Assembly: GCA_017399065.1 (NCBI GenBank)
Contig: JAFQEL010000036.1
Coordinates: forward strand, 1-46,189
DNA: 46,189 nt
DNA from: Clostridia bacterium
Lineage (GTDB): Bacteria > Bacillota > Clostridia > Oscillospirales > Acutalibacteraceae
Direction: 5' to 3'
In this document: positions 1 through 6,296 of the stretch, piece by piece
How positions within the stretch are numbered: position 1 is the stretch's first letter
Layout: the number at the start of each line of letters is the position of its first letter
Made by a program: the position numbers and the translations under genes
Notes under the pieces: model-generated
Seen by the model: the letters and a program-made list of their open reading frames with translations, nothing else
Told to the model about the DNA's origin: nothing
Database searches by the model: none

Positions 1-721
1 ACTCTCAACTTGCTATGTTCAGCTTAAAGATGTGCTTGCGGGACGTGTTGACGATGCAAAACTGTATATCATCACATCTGCGTTTGATATGACGGATGAG
101 CAGATAGAACAGCTTCAGACAGCACTTCATAAAGACGGCAAGACAACTCTCTTTATGTATAATTTCGGAAAGATGACCACTCAGCAGGCTGAAGCACTCA
201 CGGGTATGGAATTCAAGGTAAATATATTACAATCCAAAACCGGAATAAAAATGACAAAGCAGTCTGCCGTTCCGGGTCTGATCAGCGATAATCATACTGC
301 GCTTATCTCCCGTGCTATGAAGGTTGTCGGCGGACAGACCGAGACTCTCGGTAAAAATTCCGACGGCTCTGTCGGCTTTGCAATCAACAGACAGAAAGAC
401 TACACCACTATTTATTACGGTGATTCGCTGATTTCAGTCAATAATCTGAAAGCCATTGCACGTGCCTGCGGAATCCATGTTTATTCCGATTCAGAGGATG
501 TGCTGATGGCAAATCAGAATATGGTGGTATTCCACGCTGTCACAGCAGGGGAGAAAGCCGTCACCTTTGAAGGTAAGACTGATGTATGGGACTATTTTAA
601 TAATAAGTGGTATACAGATGTGGATTTAGTCACATTCTCTGCGGAAATCGGCGAAACAAAATATCTGTTCTACGGTGATAAAGAAGAGATAGAAAATTGG
701 AGCCTGCCGATTTACAGATAA
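1..721 (+). CDS. C-terminal part of a probable glycoside hydrolase (partial, 5' end outside window)
   Basis: The reading frame is open from base 2 with no stop, so the gene begins upstream; about 239 residues are visible. The segment around 50-190 (AKLYIITSAFDMTDEQIEQL, then a DGKTTLFMYNFG-like strand) resembles the domain found at the C-terminus of some GH42-like and other large glycosidases, where a Rossmann-like module is described by phrases such as 'L.NAF.LT..E...L......G..V.W.Y.PG'. The rest looks like beta-sheet. No catalytic residues can be seen in the part present. A strong hairpin at 765-799 terminates it. The family call is by pattern memory only; substrate unknown. Confidence 0.5.
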   Translation, partial: LSTCYVQLKDVLAGRVDDAKLYIITSAFDMTDEQIEQLQTALHKDGKTTLFMYNFGKMTTQQAEALTGMEFKVNILQSKTGIKMTKQSAVPGLISDNHTALISRAMKVVGGQTETLGKNSDGSVGFAINRQKDYTTIYYGDSLISVNNLKAIARACGIHVYSDSEDVLMANQNMVVFHAVTAGEKAVTFEGKTDVWDYFNNKWYTDVDLVTFSAEIGETKYLFYGDKEEIENWSLPIYR

Positions 722-764
722 AAACAGGAACAACCGTGAAAGGATAACGGTGACAAATAAACTG

Positions 765-799
765 AAAAGCCTGCCGGGGTGATTACCTCGGCAGGCTTT
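765..799. terminator. Bidirectional intrinsic terminator between convergent genes
   Basis: A 10-bp perfect stem AAGCCTGCCG / CGGCAGGCTT with a 12-nt loop, flanked by A-rich and T-rich tracts. It lies between the convergent genes ending at 721 (plus) and 835 (minus) and can serve both. Confidence 0.8.
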
Positions 800-834
800 G
801 TTACCATAAGAAAAATCTTTAAAAACAGTCATAT

Positions 835-1965
835 TCATTCCCCGGTAAACACATCTTTAATTGCTTCCAGATAGCCGTAACCGTAAAGGTCATCAGGCTG
901 GAGATAGCTTGTTTCAGTCCATTCATTCCAACTGTTAACTGTGATGAACGGAGCTTTCATAACACCCTTTTCTATTGACTCATCAGCAAATTTCTTGACC
1001 TTTTCACAGGCGATTCTGAAATTTTCGGGAGTGTTGTTTTTAACAACGCCGGGAATGAACTTGTTGAATCTCACGTTATTATCCCAGCCTACTGAAATAT
1101 TGGGATAGAAAGGCACATTCATCAACTTGGTTTCTTCTTCAAGATTTTCAATATAAGCGTCGGTCTGCTGCGCATAGTCACCGTCGGGGTCAACGCAGGA
1201 AAACCAGTTGTAATTTGTAACGGAATCAAATCCGAGATAATCATAAAGCTCATAAACTGTCATGCCTTTGCAGTCGTCACCGTCATTAAGCCAGTTATAT
1301 GTATGTCCTTTCCAGTTTACAGCCTGAAAATGGAGACCCTTGAAGCCTGCTTCAACGGTTTTTCTTCGGAATTCTTCAAGACCTTTTTTGCATTCCTGAG
1401 TTGTGCCGAATGTACGGATGAAGTTGTCAACATCAAAAACCATATAGACGGGGCATCCGTCAATCATATAATAATTTTCACGCTTGAAATATTTTTCGAT
1501 TGTTCTGTCGCATATCTCCGAAAAAATTTCGGGAGTAACAACGCCGCTCCAGATAACGGTTGAAAGGTCTGTATCGGAATTTCTCTTATCCCAGAGATGA
1601 GTTGCATTGTGATTTGCCCACATGAGCATGAACTTCATCTGAGTGTTGTTGCGGGCTTTAAGGAATCCGTCATTAAGACAGTTTTCAAGAAACGGGCGGT
1701 TATCATACCAATACCAGTCATAAATAAAAACGTTGACGCCGTAAGAAACAGCGCAGTTAATCTGCATTTCCATAACCCTGCTGTCAGCTTCGTTAACATA
1801 TCCCCAGGTAGGAATACGGGGCCAACGGCAACCTTCATAGCCTCTGTTGGTCATTGCTTTAACAGTCTGCCATTCACCATAGCCCTCGGGCCAGAAAATA
1901 CGGGTTCTCGGTTCGTCACCTGTGTAAGACGGCCATATAAAGGCGGCAATATCATAATTTCTCAT
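835..1965 (-). CDS. WbsX / GH99-like domain protein (glycan-processing)
   Basis: 376 residues, no signal peptide, so probably cytoplasmic. The sequence has the hallmarks of the WbsX (Glyco_tran_WbsX, GH99-like) family: N-terminal IAAFIWPSY, then TRGYEG-like and WGYVNEADSRVM segments, a conserved FIYDWYWYDN motif near residue 95, MLMWANHN near 128, and a C-terminal TVNSWNEWTE motif near 345 carrying the acidic residues expected in this TIM-barrel family. WbsX proteins occur in O-antigen loci and in glycan-degradation loci; the hydrolase-rich surroundings favour glycan breakdown here. Start ATG at 1965 is preceded by GAGGTAA. A TTGAAA-N17-TATAAT promoter lies upstream. Confidence 0.75.
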   Translation of the reverse strand: MRNYDIAAFIWPSYTGDEPRTRIFWPEGYGEWQTVKAMTNRGYEGCRWPRIPTWGYVNEADSRVMEMQINCAVSYGVNVFIYDWYWYDNRPFLENCLNDGFLKARNNTQMKFMLMWANHNATHLWDKRNSDTDLSTVIWSGVVTPEIFSEICDRTIEKYFKRENYYMIDGCPVYMVFDVDNFIRTFGTTQECKKGLEEFRRKTVEAGFKGLHFQAVNWKGHTYNWLNDGDDCKGMTVYELYDYLGFDSVTNYNWFSCVDPDGDYAQQTDAYIENLEEETKLMNVPFYPNISVGWDNNVRFNKFIPGVVKNNTPENFRIACEKVKKFADESIEKGVMKAPFITVNSWNEWTETSYLQPDDLYGYGYLEAIKDVFTGE

Positions 1966-2033
1966 ATCATTACCTCACAAACGCAGTCAGCCTGATTTAT
2001 TAATTCACATTGCTTTGCAGAATTGTCATTTTG

Positions 2034-2062
2034 ATTATATCACATCTTATTTGCCATTTCAA
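2034..2062 (-). promoter_or_regulatory. Promoter of the GH99-like gene with an inverted repeat over the -35
   Basis: Minus-strand -35 TTGAAA (2057-2062) and -10 TATAAT (2034-2039) are separated by exactly 17 bp. An inverted repeat ATTTGCCA (2049-2056) / TGGCAAAT (2074-2081) brackets the -35 box and could be an operator. The operator idea is inference. Confidence 0.6.
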
Positions 2063-2148
2063 TAAAATGCAGCTGGCAAATCATAATACCTGATCGACAA
2101 GTTCCGAAAGAGAAGAGTGAAAAGTGAAGAGTTAATAGTGAAAAAGTA

Positions 2149-2182
2149 AAAACGACAGGTTTCTGTCGAAACTTGTCGTTTT
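2149..2182. other. Long hairpin in the intergenic region (terminator-like)
   Basis: 15-bp stem with one mismatch: AAAACGACAGGTTTC, loop TGTC, GAAACTTGTCGTTTT. It is A-rich on the left and T-rich on the right, so it is symmetrical and could terminate in either direction, but no nearby gene obviously ends here. Confidence 0.5.
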
Positions 2183-2218
2183 CTGGGTGTGATGGCGGCT
2201 TTTGAACCGGCGGATGCC

Positions 2219-2337
2219 GGGGTGCAAAAAATTACCTAGGGGTGTGAAAAAGAACTCAAGGGTGTAATAACGACCCCAAGGGTGCAACTTTTTATCTTGT
2301 GGTGTAAAAGGTGCTCAGGAATGCGAAAATGCTGTTA
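2219..2337. repeat. Degenerate 20-bp tandem repeat, about six units
   Basis: Units begin at 2219, 2239, 2259, 2279, 2299 and 2318, giving spacings of 20, 20, 20, 20 and 19. Each starts with a G-rich core (GGGGTGCAAA, GGGGTGTGAA, AGGGTGTAAT, AGGGTGCAAC, GTGGTGTAAA, GGAATGCGAA); the second half of each unit is variable. It sits between the 2149-2182 hairpin and the promoter of the BspA-like gene. No coding function is seen. Confidence 0.7.
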
Positions 2338-2420
2338 TGCTCTTAGATTTAGTGAACTGAAGCATTTACTTTGGTTAGTTTGTTAAAACAATATCATTAA
2401 AATATAGGAATGTTGTATTA

Positions 2421-2449
2421 TTGAAAATTGGTACTTAAAGGTATATACT
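2421..2449 (+). promoter_or_regulatory. Promoter of the BspA-like gene
   Basis: TTGAAA (2421-2426), 17-bp spacer, TATACT (2444-2449), giving a leader of about 60 nt before the ATG at 2516. Confidence 0.6.
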
Positions 2450-2515
2450 TACTGTGTAGAATGATATGTTTATAGTTTGTGTTAACAAACATATTGTGTC
2501 CGGAGGATGTTTAAT

Positions 2516-4282
2516 ATGAAACGAACTTTCAAAAAGGCGATAGCTGTATTTTTAGTTGTAGCGATGCTGCTTTGTGCAGCACCACTTAATGGTGTGGTCG
2601 GTATGGGGTTCTCTGATTGTTTGAGGTTTTATTCAAAAGCGGCAGAAGAGAGTGGTATTATATCGGGGGATTGTGATAATCTTACATGGTCATTTGATGA
2701 GTTGACAGGTGAACTTACTATCAACGGCAGTGGTAAAATGCCCAACTGGCCAAATTATTCGGATGTTCCGTGGTATAGTTTCAAATCTGCAATCAAATCC
2801 GTAATAATCGGTGATGGCGTAACAAGTATAGGCAAATATGCATTTTATTATTACGATAGTTTAGAGAACGTAACAATTCCTGACAGCGTAACAAGTATAG
2901 AGTTCGGAGCATTTTGTTATTGCAAAAATCTTGTGAATATAGCAATACCGGATAGTGTAACAAACATCAGAGATTATGCTTTCAGTCATTGTACCAACCT
3001 TGAAAGTGCAAAAATTGGTAACGGATTGAAATATATAGGTTATGCTGCGTTTGAATATTGTGTAAGTTTTTCAAACATAGTGATACCTGACGGTGTAACA
3101 TATATTAACCAATATGCGTTCAGTTTTTGTGAAAGTCTGGGAATTATAACAATTGCTGATAGTGTGACCGAAATCGGTTATGCGGCTTTTGTCGGATGTA
3201 ATGATATTACAGATGTATATTATATGGGCTCTGAAAAACAATGGAACAAAATAAAAAGTGGCGATTTTAATAACAATCTTTTAGGTGCAACAATTCATTA
3301 CGGTCATATCCATTCTATGGACACCATCGAAGAGAGTGCAGCGTCCACTTGTACTGAAAAAGGCTACAAAAAGGGAACTTGTATTTGCGAATATAAATAT
3401 ACAGAAGAACTTCCTTTGCTCGAACACGATATAGTAATTGACAAAGCAGTTGAGGCAACCTGTACTGAAACGGGTCTTACTGAAGGTCAGCATTGTTCGA
3501 GATGTGATAATGCGACAATTGAGCAGGAAGTTGTCCCTGCTCTCAATCATAAAGATACTCTTATACAAGTCGACGCAAAAGCAGCTACCTGTACGGAAAG
3601 TGGTTGGGATACATATGAATACTGTACAGCTTGTGACTACACAACTTATGTCGAAAAGAAAGCACTCAAACACGATATAATAATTGACGAAGCTGTTGAT
3701 TCTACTTGTAGCGAAACAGGTCTTACACAAGGTCAGCATTGCTCTCGTTGCGACGATATGACAATAGAGCAGGAAGTTGTTCCGACAAAGCCGCATAACC
3801 ACACTGCTATGTATGATTCGGTAAAGCATTGGAAAGAATGTGTTTGCGATTCAAAAATCGAAGAAGAAAACCATTCTTTTATTGATGGAAATATTTGCTC
3901 TTGTGGTTATGAGAGAACAATTGATGTAACAATTGCTATCAAAAATAATAACGGTTCAAGAACTATAAACTACGGCGAAACCCTTGAGCTTACAGCTATT
4001 GTAGGTGATATTGCAAATGTACCGGAAAAAGCAGTTATAGTATGGTATATTGATGGAATTGAGAAGGGTGAAGGCGAAACCTTCCGTGTTAAATTTGAAA
4101 GCGGAACAAAGACAATTGAAGTTAAGCTTGTTGATGAAAACGGTGTCGTTTATCAGGATACAACAAAATCCGAAATTTCTGACAGTGAAAACATAACTGT
4201 CAAAGCAGGATTCTTCCAGAAATTCATTTCATTCTTCAAGAATCTGTTCAAAATTTCAAGAATTATCCTTCAGTCTATCTAA
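2516..4282 (+). CDS. Secreted BspA-like leucine-rich repeat protein
   Basis: 588 residues. The upstream ATG at 2507 abuts GGAGG (2502-2506) and cannot use it; ATG 2516 has 9-nt spacing. Residues 1-45 form a signal peptide (KRTFKKA, then a hydrophobic core ending near LCAAPLNG). Residues about 90-240 contain around six LRR_5/BspA repeats with the pattern VTSIG..AF..C..L..V.IPDS. Residues about 265-465 carry roughly four Cys-rich repeats of about 45-50 residues (CTETGLTEGQHCSRCD and variants), with near-duplicate DNA at about 3426-3543 and 3668-3784. A beta-sandwich-like stretch follows, then an amphipathic tail FFQKFISFFKNLFKI at the C-terminus, probably used for surface retention. BspA-like proteins act in adhesion or glycan contact; no enzymatic motif is seen. 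Confidence 0.8.
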   Translation: MKRTFKKAIAVFLVVAMLLCAAPLNGVVGMGFSDCLRFYSKAAEESGIISGDCDNLTWSFDELTGELTINGSGKMPNWPNYSDVPWYSFKSAIKSVIIGDGVTSIGKYAFYYYDSLENVTIPDSVTSIEFGAFCYCKNLVNIAIPDSVTNIRDYAFSHCTNLESAKIGNGLKYIGYAAFEYCVSFSNIVIPDGVTYINQYAFSFCESLGIITIADSVTEIGYAAFVGCNDITDVYYMGSEKQWNKIKSGDFNNNLLGATIHYGHIHSMDTIEESAASTCTEKGYKKGTCICEYKYTEELPLLEHDIVIDKAVEATCTETGLTEGQHCSRCDNATIEQEVVPALNHKDTLIQVDAKAATCTESGWDTYEYCTACDYTTYVEKKALKHDIIIDEAVDSTCSETGLTQGQHCSRCDDMTIEQEVVPTKPHNHTAMYDSVKHWKECVCDSKIEEENHSFIDGNICSCGYERTIDVTIAIKNNNGSRTINYGETLELTAIVGDIANVPEKAVIVWYIDGIEKGEGETFRVKFESGTKTIEVKLVDENGVVYQDTTKSEISDSENITVKAGFFQKFISFFKNLFKISRIILQSI

Positions 4283-4301
4283 ATATTTATTAATAAAAAC
4301 A

Positions 4302-4332
4302 ACCCGATTGAGCGTAAAAACTTAGTCGGGTG
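4302..4332 (+). terminator. Probable terminator of the BspA-like gene
   Basis: An ACCCGA...TCGGGT hairpin beginning about 20 nt after the stop codon, but with only a short T-run, so it is a weak candidate. Confidence 0.45.
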
Positions 4333-4366
4333 CTGCTTTGATATATGGTTTTGTGCTTGGTTTATA

Positions 4367-4445
4367 GGTTGTCAAATTATTAATGGGTTGGCGAATTTTT
4401 ATAGGGGTTAGCAAATTATTATAGGGTTGACAAATTATTATATAA
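4367..4445. repeat. Degenerate 19-20 bp tandem repeat, four units, AT-rich
   Basis: GGTT cores at 4367, 4386, 4406 and 4425 (spacings 19, 20, 19), each followed by GCAAATTATTA or a close variant. It is unrelated in sequence to the 2219-2337 array but has the same period; the two arrays bracket the BspA-like gene. Confidence 0.7.
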
Positions 4446-4504
4446 AATTAGACGCGAAATCTGTATTTAAAATCTACAGATACACGGAATATAGCAAATA
4501 AAAT

Positions 4505-4538
4505 GAAAAAACACGGCTTCTTATAGCCGTGCTTTATT
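4505..4538. terminator. Intrinsic terminator-like hairpin
   Basis: CACGGCT / AGCCGTG stem with a 6-nt loop, preceded by AAAAAA and followed by TTTATT; it can act on either strand. Confidence 0.6.
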
Positions 4539-4588
4539 CGTGAAATCGTTGATATATAGCTGCTTGTATGGAATAGGGCAAAAAAAGA

Positions 4589-4625
4589 AAACCACTACGA
4601 AATTGTATCAAAGTCGTAGTGGTTT
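4589..4625. terminator. Second terminator-like hairpin
   Basis: AAACCACTACGA / TCGTAGTGGTTT stem of 12 bp with a 13-nt loop. On the minus strand it follows the tRNA pair by about 200 bp; on the plus strand it follows the BspA region. Stable, but without a long T-run. Confidence 0.5.
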
Positions 4626-4627
4626 CG

Positions 4628-4643
4628 TGGTGGGCAGGGGTGG
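4628..4643 (-). repeat. Duplicate of the tRNA-Tyr 3' end (16 bp)
   Basis: TGGTGGGCAGGGGTGG at 4628-4643 is identical to 4823-4838, which is the CCA end, acceptor strand and first T-stem bases of tRNA-Tyr, in the same orientation. A displaced tRNA 3' end is typical of an integrase attachment-site scar or of a decayed tRNA copy; the rest of a tRNA is not present here. Confidence 0.65.
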
Positions 4644-4725
4644 TGATTGATAGTATAATATTTGCATTGCCACGCTTGGCACGGCTGGTTTGTCAAGTTT
4701 ACTTTAGCTGAATCCCACGCCCTGA

Positions 4726-4772
4726 AAACAGTCCACAGGACTGTTTTCTTAACGGGCTTTCGAATCCACCCC
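4726..4772. repeat. Palindromic element carrying an inverted tRNA T-arm segment
   Basis: GAAAACAGTCC / GGACTGTTTTC forms an 11-bp stem with a 3-nt loop at 4726-4750. Just to its right, TTCGAATCCACCCC (4759-4772) is a perfect 14-bp inverted copy of 4832-4845, the 3' half of the tRNA-Tyr T-arm. Confidence 0.55.
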
Positions 4773-4781
4773 ATTTTTGCG

Positions 4782-4817
4782 AAAAAAATAAAACAGACAC
4801 TCAAAAGAGTATCTGCT
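4782..4817 (-). terminator. Terminator of the tRNA-Thr/tRNA-Tyr transcript
   Basis: Read on the minus strand: CAGATACTC TTTT GAGTGTCTG (9-bp stem with one G-T pair) followed by TTTTATTTTTTT, starting a few bases after the tRNA-Tyr CCA end. A textbook intrinsic terminator. Confidence 0.8.
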
Positions 4818-4822
4818 TTATT

Positions 4823-4907
<85 letters not shown>

Positions 4908-4935
4908 ATATTGACTTTTTTCAATAAAAAAGCGT

Positions 4936-5011
4936 TGGAGCTGGTGGACGGACTCGAACCCCCGACCTGCTGATTACAAATCAGCTGCTCTACCAACTGA
5001 GCTACACCAGC
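4936..5011 (-). tRNA. tRNA-Thr (anticodon TGT)
   Basis: 76 nt including CCA. The acceptor stem is GCTGGTG / CACCAGC; the D-arm contains AGCTCAGTTGGTAGAGC; the anticodon loop TTTGTAA gives TGT; the T-loop is GTTCGAGTC. First gene of the tRNA pair. Confidence 0.95.
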
Positions 5012-5028
5012 GAACTTAACGCTCGATT

Positions 5029-5057
5029 AATATACCACGAATAAACGTATAAGTCAA
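5029..5057 (-). promoter_or_regulatory. Promoter of the tRNA-Thr/tRNA-Tyr unit
   Basis: Minus-strand TTGACT (5052-5057), 17-bp spacer, TATATT (5029-5034), placing the start about 10 nt in front of mature tRNA-Thr. Confidence 0.75.
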
Positions 5058-5137
5058 GAGTATTTTTCAAAAAAACTTAAATTTTTTTATTTTTTAAACA
5101 GATTGATATAAAAGATGGCTTTTAAATCCGATATTGC

Positions 5138-5166
5138 TTGAAAGCAACGGTGCTTTTTGTTAAAAT
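5138..5166 (+). promoter_or_regulatory. Promoter of the TIR-STING gene, with a palindrome on the -35
   Basis: TTGAAA (5138-5143), 17-bp spacer, TAAAAT (5161-5166). The -35 lies inside the perfect palindrome TTGCTTGAAAGCAA (5135-5148), possibly an operator. The leader to ATG 5203 is about 30 nt. Confidence 0.6.
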
Positions 5167-5202
5167 AACGGTATAACGATTCTGAATGAATGGTGAAGGT
5201 AT

Positions 5203-6273
5203 ATGAAGAGAAAGCCTAATATTGTTATTTTTTCAAGCGGTGTTAGCCAGTCAAAAGGTTTGACTGATTCAATAAAGAATGCTTTAGAGGAAAAAGGCTG
5301 TGTATGCTGCTGTTGGCGGGATCTTTTTTCGAGCTCTCTCCACAAGGAGAGTATAGCTCTTTTGCCGATGCTTATAAAGAAAATTCCTACCTTTGATTTT
5401 GCTCTTTTGATATGTGAAGGGCACGACACGACTCTTCTTATACGAGATGGCGTAGGCATTGAGATGAATACGATGAGAGATAACGTGCTGTTTGAAATCG
5501 GACTTTGCTCTGTTGCACTCGGTCCGGATAGGACGATTCTGCTTACTGACCGTTCAGTAAGATTGCCGGAAGATCTGACAGGTATTGACGGAAAAGTTGC
5601 TTTGCATGAGGTCTTTCTGACAGAACGTGAAAAATCCGGAGGATATGAAGCTGTTGCGGATGAAATAGTTGACTATATAGCTTCTCATAATAAAGTTTTT
5701 TCTCCCGTTGTTGTCGGTGCGGCTGCATCTACGGCTTCGGGTTACGTAACCAATTTCATATTCCGCTGTCTTGAACGTGTATATTGCGGATTCAGAGACA
5801 AAGATACGCAAGAAACAATTGTGCCGGAAAAAGGCAAGCTGGATATGGAGATTTATATTCCGTTTGAATTCGGTCGGTATACTTCTGCAGCGGCACGCAG
5901 AAAGCAGAGTGAACTGCGAACCGGGATAATTGAGACAGCACGAAGGCGTCAGATAGAATTCAACTATACCGTGCAGGGTGACAGAGTAATAATTCGCGAC
6001 TATCCTACAACTCTTGTTACATCATATAATACAGCGTGTACGATACTTGGAATCAGTGCTGACGATGAGGCGGACCCGGCAGCGCAGACACGGTTTGTGG
6101 CAAAGGAACTTGACCTTTTTGAGTCTGCACTTTATTCTCTTCTTACGCAAGAGCATTTTGAAAAATATATTACATATTATTATGAAAACGCTGAAGTGCC
6201 GGGATGGCTCGATACTGAGGCTGTAAAAGAGCTTATTTCCGACAGGCTCAGAATATGCCGTGAAAATTATTGA
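5203..6273 (+). CDS. Probable TIR-STING immune effector (Cap12-like)
   Basis: 356 residues. Residues about 5-130 match the TIR-like nucleotide-binding family (PF10137 type): IVIFSSG at 7-13, DFALLICEGHD at 65-75, and RDNVLFEIG at 92-100, whose Glu98 is the likely NADase catalytic residue by family analogy. Residues about 175-345 align by eye with STING: a GYVTNFI helix at 180-186, the strand MEIYIPFEFG at 215-224 (compare LYILLPLDCG of animal STING), DYPTTLVTSY at 266-275 in the position of the ligand-cleft strand, and a C-terminal helix/strand pair. In characterised bacterial CBASS, TIR-STING binds cyclic di-GMP, forms filaments and destroys NAD+. No CD-NTase or GGDEF protein is encoded in the window. 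It has its own promoter; the next gene starts 23 bp downstream. Confidence 0.72.
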   Translation: MKRKPNIVIFSSGVSQSKGLTDSIKNALEEKGCVCCCWRDLFSSSLHKESIALLPMLIKKIPTFDFALLICEGHDTTLLIRDGVGIEMNTMRDNVLFEIGLCSVALGPDRTILLTDRSVRLPEDLTGIDGKVALHEVFLTEREKSGGYEAVADEIVDYIASHNKVFSPVVVGAAASTASGYVTNFIFRCLERVYCGFRDKDTQETIVPEKGKLDMEIYIPFEFGRYTSAAARRKQSELRTGIIETARRRQIEFNYTVQGDRVIIRDYPTTLVTSYNTACTILGISADDEADPAAQTRFVAKELDLFESALYSLLTQEHFEKYITYYYENAEVPGWLDTEAVKELISDRLRICRENY

Positions 6274-6296
6274 GCGTTCTGAAAGGAGAAACAGAA

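Noticed and set aside
2219-2337. CRISPR array
   Set aside because: Units are only 20 bp with no constant repeat and no spacers of regular length; no cas genes are near.
3281-3829. 182-residue minus-strand frame within the BspA-like gene
   Set aside because: It mirrors the Cys-rich repeats of the real gene and has no start signal.
5203-6273. Complete CBASS operon
   Set aside because: No nucleotidyltransferase or accessory Cap gene is present in the window; only the effector-like protein is seen.
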